DNA from: Symbiodinium kawagutii
Taxonomy: Eukaryota > Sar > Dinophyceae > Suessiales > Symbiodiniaceae
Assembly (NCBI GenBank): GCA_009767595.1
Contig: VSDK01016810.1
Location: 5,155 to 69,154, forward strand
DNA: 64,000 bases
Direction: 5' to 3'
Made by a program: the position numbers and the translations under genes. The notes beneath the pieces were generated by a model. The model did not search any database, was not told the DNA's origin, and was given only the letters and a program-made list of their open reading frames with translations. This document shows positions 15,001 through 27,600 of this stretch, piece by piece (position 1 is the stretch's first letter; every line of letters starts with the position of its first letter).

Positions 15001-15591
15001 GAAAAACCAAGAGTCAACCGTCGCCACCATTATTATCACACCATCATCAATTCATAAAGTCATCGCCAAGTCATCATCAATTCATCATCGACCTTCATCG
15101 ACATTTATTGACCCATACCAGCCATCATTAACCACAGTCAACATCAGTCAATCATTTGCACCATCATTAGCACCACATCAAGCTCTCATCATTCACCATC
15201 ATAACCATCATTCACCATCAGTGTAGCCATAAGCCATCATAACACATCATTTGACCATCATTTAAAAATCATTAACCATCATAATACCCCTATATCACCC
15301 CTATCAAGCCATCATTAACCACCGTTAAGGCCATCACAACACCCCCATCCAGCCACCATCGGAACCACTCATCTCATCCAGCCAGCACGGTGCCTCACCG
15401 CGCAGTGCCGCACCGTGCCCCAGGGCTTCAGTACGCAATCAGGACACCGAGGAGCTCAGCTGAGTGGTGGTCAGTGCCTTGGTTCGATGCGCTGTTTCCA
15501 GTCATTGGATGCGGCTGGGAGGTGATGATCAGTTGGTGGTGAATCAATGATTAGCTATAGGGAATAACAAGCAACAATAGTGCTGATGATG

Positions 15592-15648
<57 letters not shown>

Positions 15649-18600
15649 TTGATGTTGATGTTGATGTTGATGATAATGGTTGAAAGCGGACGATGAGCAG
15701 CCAAAATGATCGTGGTTGGTATGGGTTTTTGATGGCTAATGATCGTCAAGGACCGTTAACGATGGATATTTTCCGTGAAAGCAGTGGATGGTGGATAATG
15801 ATGGTTTACTTATGCTGCGCTTAAACGATGAAACCATCAACCATCAGCCATCATTGCGATCCATAAGCATTTTTGTTGTGTTTCCTAGGTTTCCTTAGGT
15901 TTTCCGTGGGTTTTCCATGGTTTTCCTAGGGGTTTCCTAAGTTTTCCCTGGTTTTCCTAGGATTTCCTCGGTTTTCTCCATAAAACATTGTGATTTCAGG
16001 TATTGCAACCCGGATTCGTCCACCTGCTGGGCTTGGGCTTTGGGAGTACTGCAAGCATTACCTTTTGGCTGGTAGTCCCGGACCTGGCAATGGAAACTCA
16101 CCGTTTTTTTATAGGGAAACTACGGGAAACCATGGGAAACCACGGGAAACCCATGTGGAAGTCAGCTATACAAGGTGAAAATTCCATTGCCATCCATTGC
16201 CAGGTTAAAAATCACCAGAGGGTAATGATGTTTAGAGATTCAATCATAGCCTGAATAGAAGCGCAGCCGTTGGACACATCCGTGGTTCTTGCATGTCAGC
16301 ATGTGTTGAACGAATGAGAAGACGCTGTGTTGCGTTCGATCCGTATACTCACCGGCAAATTCTGAAGCAATTCGATTTTGAAGGCCAATTTTCGCCATGG
16401 GATATTCCGGCTCTTCTTTGACCACCCCCAGTCCAGAAGCAAATATGGGGTAGCTATGAACGGCTGGATCTCCCGATCGGCAAAATCACTTCACTTCCCA
16501 TGTTGGTTCTCGCTGGCTGTGCAGTTGCCACGGCGCTGATTGCAATGCTATGCGGCATGGAAACAGAACCGGTTGTTGTTAGCTGGCAGCAAGAACAAGT
16601 AGTGCACGACAACTCCGACAAAGCTTGGTTGATGACCTTTTTCATCCACATTGCCATTCTTCTAAACCCAGATATTTATGAATTAATCAAACAATTAATG
16701 CACGTGAATCCTCTGAATGGTTCATGACTTACCTGGTAGCTTGGTAGCGGTCGATAGATCGATAGTGAGGGCCCCTTACTAGCCAACAACACTGCCACGG
16801 CTCCCAAGGGTGGCTGTGTCCTTAACCCTTTCTATTGCTGGTCATGAGCCCTTGATGAACCATTGGCTCAACACCGTTACCCGATACTACCTGCCAATAA
16901 TCATCCACTATCAGTTGGTCATTGATTAACCGTCATTTATCACCACCATTCATCTTTCTCATAGATCATCAACTGGTTGGTGGTTTTAATCAGTCCCTGG
17001 GCCCAAGCTTCCCAGCAGCGGGCACTGGTACCCACAAGGTTGGGTGCGAATCTTGGGCCATGCAATTTCATCCTAGTGACGATTCGCTGGCAGAATGGAG
17101 AGCCATGATGCTGGACCATGAGATTGTTGGATCGACAAAGTGTGATGCTGCAGTTCACGTAGCACCCAGGAGATCTTTGTTGGTTCAGAGTCTGGAACGA
17201 GTTGAGGCATCCAATATTTTTGAGGCAGAAGTTGTGACACCCTTGGGAACATCGGCTTGGTGTGCTATCAACCGATACATGACATGGGATACGGAAGACA
17301 CGGTAGGGAAAACCATGCTGTTGTGGGATCACCATCAGAGATTTGATCATGTCTCACAATACTGGGTCCTTCAAGCGTTTGCCAATGATTTTGAGCCGGG
17401 TTTTGATTACCATGTTGACAAGCATGCAGTGGTACTTCCAGTGGGTACAGTACAACCAGGTCAGAGTCTCCATGTGCTTGAGTTGTTTGCTGGATATTAC
17501 GGAGGCTGGCACCGAGCATTGCAGCACATGCATGCCCACCATGGCCTGCATCATCAGACAATCGCCATTGAGAATGACCTTCGTGCCTGTGCCTTTTTCT
17601 GTACCGTTTTTGCCATGTCCCACAAACTGCCAATTTTTGATGGGCATCAAAACTTAGCACCTGACTTTTTTGACACGGTCATGACTAGTTGTATCCTCCA
17701 TGCTGACGTGACAAGTATGACATGGGTGCCAGCTGTTTCAAAGTGGCATCCCCAGCTGATGGTGATGTCACCACCTTGCCCGCCATGGAGCAATGCAGCA
17801 GCTGGACATGGGTTGGCCTCGGGTCAAGGTATGATCTTCCCTGAAGCTTTGATGTTGGGGAAGTATCTGAAACCTGATATCATCTTGGTTGAGAATGTCG
17901 TAGGAGTGAGTCAACACGAGCACTATGCACAGCTGATTCACACTATGCAGCATGTAGGCTATAAACTTCTCTGGTCAGGAACAATAGAGCTTGCCAATCT
18001 TTGCCCTGTGAAACGACCTCGATGGTTGGCCTTGATGGTACGAGTGGGTGATGATTCAATCACAGAATTACCCATGCAGCTTTTGTCTACCTTGCAAACC
18101 ACGAATCCCATTCTCTTCAAATCGGTTTTTATGCAGCCAACTGTTGATCTGGAGAGACTTCGAATCACCGAAGATGTCAAGAGGATCCTGTCAGACCCAC
18201 GGTATGCACCAGTGGGTAGGAAACGAAAGGCAACACCACAGGATGTCTGGAATGAAAGATGCTATAATGGATGGAGTACTTTACCATGTTTTCTGGCTTC
18301 TTATGGTACGCAGCACAAGTTTGTCAGAGAAGGTCAAGAACGTCAGTGCTTGGCACATGTGGCAGTCATCGGTGGCGCAAGTGCACGCTACTGGCACCCA
18401 ATTGAGATCCTGATGCATCACATGGCAATTGGTGACACGCTCCTCCCTTTGGAAGAGCAAGAGGCATGGAAAGCTCTAGGTAACCAGATTGCAGTACCCC
18501 ACGCTGCGCTGATGATTCACAATGCCCTGCGGATGCTGAACCATGTCAGTTGGGATTGGAACTGGGATCAATTGGTTGACACGCTTCAAAAACAACGAAT

Positions 18601-21600
18601 CAATACTGCCAATGGATTGATACAAACCACCCAAGCAGGACTGTGGATCACCAAAGATGTTGATGAGCCGAGTTTGCTATCTCCGCAACATGTCGATGCA
18701 TTCGTTCATTTTGTCAACAGCTTTGGACTTTCCTTTATGCCTGAAGGAAAATGGTGGAGTGTTGAAGGACTGCATGATTTGGTCTCAGGCAAGCCTTCTA
18801 TCCATGATGCTGACAACATGACCATGTCACAAGTGTCGCAAAACATACTTCCCACTGAGGCTGATGACACTGAGACACCTGAGGCCATGCCGATCTATGT
18901 TCCACTTCAATTCCAGTTTGCACATGCCACCTTGGACGGATGGGCCTTTTCCCAGGTTGCACCAGATGCAATCCCAAAGCTGTGGAAGGGATGCTTGATT
19001 CCACAAACGGTTCCAAGCAACGGTGATGATGGTACTAGTGAGATTTTGCTTGTAGCCACGGAACATGCGAACCCCTCCATCTCCAGCCAAAAGATCGTGC
19101 CATGTTGGATTGAGGGGAAATTGATTTTGCTGAATGTACCCAAGGAGGTTGAGGCAAAGCCAGTGCTTGAGCAAGCACTGCAGGTTGAACTTTTCGATGC
19201 TTGTGGCCCTCTGTCACCATACACTGTCACCAATCGAATCGTAGGCTGCCAGGATTTTTGCATTCGATATCTCCCTTGCTGTGATGATCCGACAGTTGTT
19301 CTGGCGGCATTCCATTCGGGAAAGGTCACTTATGATTATGAAACACTTCATGATTCATGGAACGTACGCATTGAAGGGGAAACCGCCACGGTTGACACAC
19401 TTGTCAACCTTTTTGCCAATAGCCTGCACCCGGATGACTTGTCGAGGCTGGGAAGAATGCTCACTATTGAACGGCATGTAGGGTCAGCAGTTGTGAGCTA
19501 CCGCACCAAAGATCACCGAATTCCCTTCCCACCAGGAACATGGTCTTTCATCATGGCCACTGCAATTTCACGGGCCATTTTGGCCAAGATGCCACTGCAA
19601 ACACCATGTGTAGTATGCATCAAGTGGGAGGGACGACCAATTTGGGAAGGACTTGTGGACTGGGACACCTCAGCAGTTGTCCTGGAGAGTTTGTTGCAGG
19701 TGGGTCTCTCGCCGATTCTCCATTTCGCAGCCTTGAGAATGATTTCCATGGGCAAACGTTTGTATACGAAGGTTGGTGATCTAGTCACTCAGGGAACTAC
19801 CAAAATCACCATGCATGCCATTCCGGAAATATGGGGAGGTGCTGGTCCATCTAGCGCCAAGTGCCAGCATCGACAACAAACCAAGAACTCGGTTGCTGCT
19901 TCTCTTCTTGAACAGGGAATTGAATTGAGTTGGATCCATGCACATGTCGATCAGATGATTGATAAGCTTGGCATAGCGGCCGTGGTACCGGCAGTGGGAC
20001 AACCACCTGGAAACATTCGACATGCACGCATTGCACAGTTGTTTGCGGATGCCCAGATGCCACTCCCGAATAGACCCAAGAAAGGTGCATATGCACCAGA
20101 TGCCATGCGGACCAAGCAGAGGCGCAAGACTCTTGCACCACCCAACCCTGCAGATTATCGGTTGAACTGCAGCTACCTGGTCAACGAAGATGGTACATGT
20201 ACACAGCAGGTCCATGATCTCCGGGGCCAATCCACAGGTGCGCTCCTCACAGATGTTGCATATGCAACCCCATGGCTGCAACAGAATGTGAAACTGTCAT
20301 CGGATGAGCTTGCCATGATAGTTATGGGTGATGCTGAGGGAAAGACCAATCTCCCAGGACAGAAGATTGTGGTACCATGCTTCAATCGCGAAGACAAACA
20401 GGTCTTGGTACATGCCACCATGTTTCAGATGGGACAAAAACAGTTGCGCATCAAACCTTGGGATGTCAATCGGGTCACCTCATCCTCATCCAAAGTTTGC
20501 TCCATCACTTTGTGGGCAGAAGATTGGACAGCAGAGCAGTGGAACCATGCCATGTCCAAAACCAATCAGTTTCTCAAAGACATCTTGGCACATGATCGTA
20601 TGGAATCTGCAATTGAAGGATGTTGGGGGAGAACTTTGAGACGCGGTAAATCCACAGCTACCGTCCATGATGCTACATCCCTCCAGACACATGCTAGCAT
20701 TACTGCCACGGATTTTCCACAGTTCCTTGCTGCATCAGGATTTAACCGATTGTGGGTAGTACCTAAGGAGGATGGACAACTCTCCCAGGACTACAAGGTT
20801 TTGTGGATGCCTCACATGAAACAAGACATGGTGAGATTGAATGCAGCTGCCGCTCAATTGCCACAGATGAGTGGCCTTGTCAAAGGCAGGAACTCCTTTG
20901 GCATCCGAGTTCACAAAGCTTCCTACAAGGAGTCGTGGCAAAAGCTCTTCCCGGATGTTGAAGTCCCGAATGAGATTCCGTCCAATCTTGCGTTCAAATT
21001 GGAGCCATTGCCATACGGGACGAACCCGTCTCAAATCAGAGAATGGGCACAGACAGTCGGTTGGGACCTGAAGCCAGTCCGACCGCTTGGACCACGAGCA
21101 TGGTTGATCACGTGTGGGGTGCAGCCACCCAACCAGATCCTCGCTTGGAATGGTAACCCTCTGTTGCCAATCCAATTGCAGTCACGGCACAAGCAAGAGA
21201 CCCAAACTGCCATTGTGGCAGGACCAAGGGCCAGGAAGGAGCCAGGAAACAAGCAAGATAAAGCACAGACACCTGCCACGGGATCCACAGATCCATGGGC
21301 ACAATGGATTGAACAACATCCACACCATGCCGGAAATGTGACTCCATCGCAAGCCGCACCAGCCAGGTCAGTTCAAGGACCCTTGGAACAGAAGTTCCAA
21401 AACCAGGATGCTCGCATTCAGAATTTGGAGGAAAGAGNNNNNNNNNNNNNNNNNNNNNNNNNNNNNNNNNNNNNNNNNNNNNNNNCCAAAATCCTTGATA
21501 CCCAGGAGACCCAGAGCACGAACCTGCAAAAGATTGAAGAGTACACCAAGGGTACTGAGCAGCGATTGGGAGATCAGCTCAATGCAGCGGTTGCAAGTGT

Positions 21601-24600
21601 CAAGAATGATTTGTCACAGTCATTTTCTCATGCAATCACAAAGCAGTCGCAATCCTTCGATGCAAGCTTGAGGGAGTTAAAAAATCTCCTTCTCCAGAGT
21701 AAGAGAAAAACACCGGGCAAAGAAGAAGATGACATGTCTTCTTGACACATCGGATCCAGGAACATGCATGCCTTTTTGCAATTTGCCACTTCATGCAGCT
21801 ATGTCGTGGCACTGGGGTTTGCCATACCTTTGCAGATGCGAAGTTGTTTTGTGACATGTGGGGATAGCACATGTGAATCCATGACTTGCCAATTGAGTGG
21901 GAGAACCTGCATCTCTTGGCTAGCCAATCTCCTTTTGCTGATGTCTCTGTTTTCGTGTTCCCACCTTTTGCTTCATCAGGTGATAATTTTGTGGAGCCGT
22001 AAGGCTCCCAAAACGGAGCCCTTGATTTCTAGCCAAGTCAGTGCAGACATGTGCCAGGGATCTTGCAACTTGCTGAACAAGTGTCAGTGTTTTCTTTGTG
22101 CATCCGAGGGAAGGAGATGCTATACCGTTGATCATGATTTTGCGAGAGACGTAATTCCATGCCTCTTGTTTTCGAACATGATCCTTTGGCCGACTGCCTT
22201 GCACTTGGTGTCAGGTACACAGGCTTTCCTGCAACCGAGCGGATGTTACGCCGCATTGATATGTAATTCGTTTTTGCCTTTTGATCTCTGCCAGTGCCAG
22301 CTCCATGAGTGGAGACCATGTCTTGGCGTTGCCTTCCGATGGGGTGAGGCCAAGAATCCAGGACCGCAGCAGCTCTTGAGACTTGGAATCCTGAACCCAA
22401 CCTCTGTTAAGAACAAATCGCAACAGCTGCTAGATTTCATGTGCTCGAACCATCTACACTTGTTAGGCCTTTCCGAAACCACTGCTACCCATGACACACA
22501 ATTGATGCTTGAAACTAAACTTCGTCGAAGAGATGTCAAATGCATTTGGTCACCCCCTGTGCCAATGCAACAATCACTTGAGAATCAAGATGGCACCATG
22601 AGAGGGAAACCAGGAGGAACTGCAGTTTGGGCCTCCACCAAGATCAGACAACGGATCCTCCCCAAGACTGAAGGCTTGCGAACCCACCGTGTGGTTTACT
22701 CAATTGCTTGGTTGGGCCAACTCCAATTTCAGCTTGTGGTTTGCTATGGTTACCCTCAGAATTGTACTGGAGCGAAGGACTTCACCATGCAGATGCTGCA
22801 GGAGGTTTATGATCAGGTGACAAGCCTGCCGCTCCCTTTCGTGGTGGTAGGAGACTTCAATCTTGACTTGGCTGCAATGTCAACATGGGACCTTTGGGCT
22901 TCACAGGGAGCGAAGGAGTTGCGAGAGATGTATGAGTCCCTGTATCACACCAGCATGCCACCTACATGCATGAACAAAACATGGCCTGATAATGCCATTT
23001 TGTGCCCTGTCATGCAAAACTTTGTTCAACAAATCGAAGTGTTACCGATGGTCGACTTTCCCACACATGCACCCGTAGTGGTAACTCTTCAAAGCCATGA
23101 GGCGCAACCACTTAGACCTCAGCTTGCCTTGCCAAAAACCTTCATGGACTATGAACTCACTGAGCAGGACCTTGCTACTGCTGCCCAGGATCTAGGTGTC
23201 CCGGATGTCCTTAACCTTAGTGAATGGGGGCACCATGTGGAAGAAGTAGTATCACATGCCTTGCAGCTCTCTCAACATGCAGGTACCCGTGAACATAAGA
23301 CCTTGCCTAAAGCATATCGGGGTAGGTGCAAGCCACGCATGCCTACCATGCAACCATTCCCATGCACGGTTAAACCCGCACGTAAGGGAGAGTACCAACC
23401 GGATGGAGAGGTTACCAATTTTGGGGCTCGCAGTCGCATCAAGCAATATCGTAGAATCCAGTCGCTAGTCCAGCAACTTCGGGCAGTGCAGCAGGAAGGC
23501 ATCACAGATAAGAAGCAAGCTGCCCTCCAACTTGAATGGCAGGCAATCCTGAGATCCAGGTCTTTCGGGAAAGTTTTTGTTAATTGGCTCACGGACCACC
23601 CTGAGATTGGCTATCCGCCGTGGCCATTGCCGAGCCCAGAGTGGCTTTTTGATGTGCAACAGGTGGTTTTGTTTTCGTTGCAAGCCCACCTTAACGCAGA
23701 TGCGCAGTTGAACAAACTTTTTCAACAATTCAAAAGAGAACAGGCACAAAAACAGGGCTCTAAGGAGCACTATGCATATCTACGACCACCTGCCAACTCT
23801 TGCCTGAGGGAACTTTCAGTCCCAACGCAGATCGAATGTTCAGCCACCTGGCAGCCTGATGCCCAATCAGTTGAGGTTGCAGTTGATCCTGAGACTTTGT
23901 TTTTAGGATCTCCAGTTTCTGTTGATAACCACCTTGGCTGGATAATGGCTACTGACGTACACTCCGTGCGAGTGCAATTTGCAGACATGCCGCCTGCTGA
24001 GTGCCAGGTGAATATGGTTACCATCCAGCAGGATAAAATCATCCATGACCCCAATGCTATCGCGGAAGAGCTCTCCCGATATTGGGAGCCACTTTGGAAT
24101 AGTGATGTTCAACCAACCCATGAGCAACTTGATCGCTTTCAACAACTTGTGGATAATCTCCCTTTGAAAATTCCTTCTATGAATGTTGATATGGAACTGC
24201 AACAATGGAAGCTTGCCATAAGAAGGATGCGAGGAGGCACAGCACGAGGGTTTGATGGCTTTAGTGCATGGGAACTTAAGCTCCTGCCTGATGAACTTGT
24301 TGAACTTTTGAAGGAAACCATCCTTGAATATAGTGCTGGTCTGCCAGAATGGTTTATGCGGGCAAGGACTTGTCCGGTCCCCAAGACGGCGTCCATCCCG
24401 ACCTCCAAACAGATACGCCCTATCACTGTTTTGCCTTTGTTGTATCGGCTATACTCTGCTGTGGTATGCCGCCAAATCCTGGTCATTTGGAATAAAGCCA
24501 TCCCATATTCAATCACGGGTTTGCTACCCACCAGAGGATCACGTGACGCCGCATATGCCAGTCAGGTACTTTTAGAAAGAGCATCGCAAACAGATAACCC

Positions 24601-27600
24601 GTTGAGCGGTTTGATACTCGACATCCAGAAATGTTTCAACATGATTTGGCACCACGTGGGTCCACCTTTACTTCGTGCCATGGGTGTGCCAGATGAAATT
24701 GTCGATAGATGGATAGGCTCTATCAAGTCCATGACCAGATGTTGGGATTTTCAACAGTGCACCTTCCAACCCACCAGAACGTCACGAGGATTTCCAGAAG
24801 GAGACAGTCACTCTGTTTTGGCTATGCTGGCCATTTCAGTGCTGTGGGTTTTTGAGATTCGCAACGTGTGCGGGGAAGCCGTCAACCCCACAGCATATGC
24901 CGATAATTGGGGCTGGGCCACCACGAACCCGGCCCTTAATGAAACTGCTGTCACGACCACCTTGGAGGTCACAGGTTTGTGTGGACTTTTACTGGATTGG
25001 CAGAAAACATGGTTTTTTGCAACCACCACGGAAGAAGCTGAGTTGGCTGCTGCGCATCTCACACGTGCAGTCCCAACACAGACAATCCAGCGAATGCATC
25101 ATTCCAAAGATCTTGGTTTTGAGATGAGGTACTCAGGTCCACGGAGATTAGGTCATGTTACAGATAGATTTGAGGCAGCACTTCAGCGAACACATCGGCT
25201 GACTCACTTGCGAGCTGATGCAGATGAGAAGGAGAAACTCTGGCTAACGAGCATTTTTCCACAAGGCTTCTATGGGGCTGAGATCAGCCCACCACCGGAA
25301 CCGGTGATCAAGAAATTTCGAAGTAAGGTTGCGGATGCCATTTTCGGCCCCTGTAGTGCCATGACACCTTCCTTTGCACTGCTCATGGGGAAGAGGACGA
25401 TATTGGACCCGGGCTACCTTCTCATCTGGTTTGCCATCACTTTTGCACGGAGATGGTTGATCAGGGTTCAGCAATCTCAACGACAAGCTTTTTATGAACT
25501 TGCTGCACTTTTTCAGGGAACCCTGGCCCATGTGAAAGGACCAGCTACGGCACTTGCACACTACCTTTCCCAGATTGACTGGAAGTTGGATCGAGCCGGC
25601 TTCCTGCACGTAGGACCTTTCACCAAACTGCATATCTTGGATGATAGTAAGAGTAGGCTGCGTAGATACTTGGTGCAATCTTGGCAGGCAGATCTGCCCA
25701 TCCGCTTCACGGAGAGGAAGACTCTGTATCATATGCCACCAATTTCTCGAATTGACACAGTGGCCATCCTCAACACTTTCCCAGCTAAGGACCGTGCCAA
25801 CCTGATCCGGGAGCTTTCCGGTGGTTTCCAAACTATGACGCAACAGGCTAAGTGGCAAAATGATAATGACGGACTTTGTGTTCATTGCTCCATGACTGAT
25901 AATCGATACCATAGGATTTTCGAATGCCCGGCCTTTGAACATGTACGTGCTCCTTATCAGGTCACCATGGATTGGTTGCAATCAGATGGGGATGGTAAGA
26001 TAGCTGAGCTACCTGTTGTTTTTGAGCACCAGGATTCCGAAACACATCAACTCTTGCATGAGATAGAGCCTCTTCCAGTGGTTGGTAGTGAATTTTTTGC
26101 TTTAGCTCGACGTCGCAGGGATGCGGCCCTTCCCCTGCACGTCTATACTGATGGAACATGTACACATCCAGCCTCACCATCCACTCCGCGAGCTGGTTTC
26201 GCAGTGGTTGTTGACCTGTGTGAGTGTGACCGACAACGCATGCAACAGGTTCAGCATTACCTTGTCACGGGTAATATGCCAGATACCTTTCAAGTGCTCT
26301 CCCAAAGTAGATCAAGTTTTGAGCAGGATATCGGACGTGCTGAATTTTCGGCCATGGAAGTTGTCACTCGACTCCCAGGCGAGGTTTTTGTGCATACGGA
26401 TAGCCAAACATGCCTGCAGAACCTTGATAAACTTCGACATGGAACATTTAACTGGGATAGCGGTAGTAATTTGGATATCGCAACAAGGATTTCGTCACAA
26501 CTGCATGATGGGCACACTTTTCTCAAGGTCAAGGCACACCAGTGCCCTACCAAAGATACACCGGTCATTGAGGCATATCACATCCTGGGAAACATGTTTG
26601 CAGATGTGAAAGCTAAGGAGACATGTCAGCTGGGTTGGTCGGATTTTACTGCTCATCTGGAGGCGAAGCATTTGCGACAACAGGAGGTACGTTTACATAT
26701 CCAACAGTTGTACCACTGCTTGCTGGATTTACAACAGGCAAGGATTCAGGCGGAGCAAGTAGTCACAATGCGGGAGCATGAAGCAATTTTGGACCTTTTT
26801 CGAGACATGTCGGGTAACGTTGCGAGGCTGGCTGCGTATAAACCGGAGAACTCTGAACGAAAACCTTTTCCTGAGCAACACAACCTGCTTTTTGCCGTTT
26901 TTCCCTGGGGGGGGGTTTTGGCAGCTGCCTTTCAGAGCTGGTATGATGAATTGGAATGGTCGAGCGATGCGCACTCGGCAGCTAGCTGCCGATCGGGTGT
27001 TTCATGGTTGGAGCTCGCCTTGAGCTTTTCAATGTTCCTTCAAGCGACATTGCCAGTCATTCGGGTGGATGCCGAAGGTACGAGGCAACTTGTTATGATA
27101 AGCACGCGTCGGGACCAAACTGAGTATCATGTGACTTTAGCGGATATGGCGGCAACAATGCAGTTGATGTGGGGACATTTCCTCTCTTATGCTGGATTGG
27201 ACGAAGGAGTTGATGTGACCAGAGGGCTCAACAGATCTCTCATGTGGGCTGGTTTTACCCAGCACTCTTCGGGCTTCAAACCACGTCCATCTTTTCCTTG
27301 GCAAGCTGATGTGATCAAGTTCGTCAGTGATAATCTTTCTGGCATGGGTACGTATGACCACTTGGTTGACATGTTTTGGGCATCGGATGAACGTTCATGG
27401 GATCTGGATGCTTGGAATTGGTGTGAGGTTCGAGACAAATCTTACAAGACTCGACGAAAATACTGGCTGCAGAGATCGTGATACATGCTGTGTGCATGTC
27501 TTTCCTTTTCACCATGGACCAGAGACAGTGGCGCCCCTCATGCGTGAGCCGGGGGGGTGTCAAGGAGGGAAGTGCGCGTGGTGGTTTTAATCATTTTTTA

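Larger units (their letters stand above)
15474..16977 (+). other. Intron 23 before the LINE
   Basis: Apart from the microsatellite and the opposed arrays, no gene is supported. A short frame near 16500-16727 has hydrophobic stretches but no splice or family support. Confidence 0.45.
16993..27578 (+). mobile_element. Complete LINE (non-LTR retrotransposon) encoding a C5-DNA methyltransferase
   Basis: A 10,586-bp insertion in intron 23 of the ABC transporter, in sense with it. Ends are set by a perfect 15-bp direct repeat, TGGTGGTTTTAATCA, just outside both termini. It has a 67-bp 5' leader, ORF1 (methyltransferase fusion), an 18-bp spacer, ORF2 (endonuclease, reverse transcriptase, RNase H) and a 97-bp 3' end with no poly(A). 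Both ORFs are free of stops and frameshifts, so the copy looks young; whether it is active cannot be told. LINEs with methyltransferase cargo fit published reports of cytosine methyltransferase capture by dinoflagellate retrotransposons. Base composition is lower in GC than the host exons. Confidence 0.93.

Noticed and set aside
16500-16727. Small hydrophobic protein upstream of the LINE
   Set aside because: Single short frame in intron 23 with no family or splice evidence, and it lies outside the target-site duplication.
16922-17059. Start of ORF1 at 16922
   Set aside because: The first codon is TTG and the stretch crosses host flank and the target-site duplication; the element begins at 16993 and its first ATG in frame is 17060.
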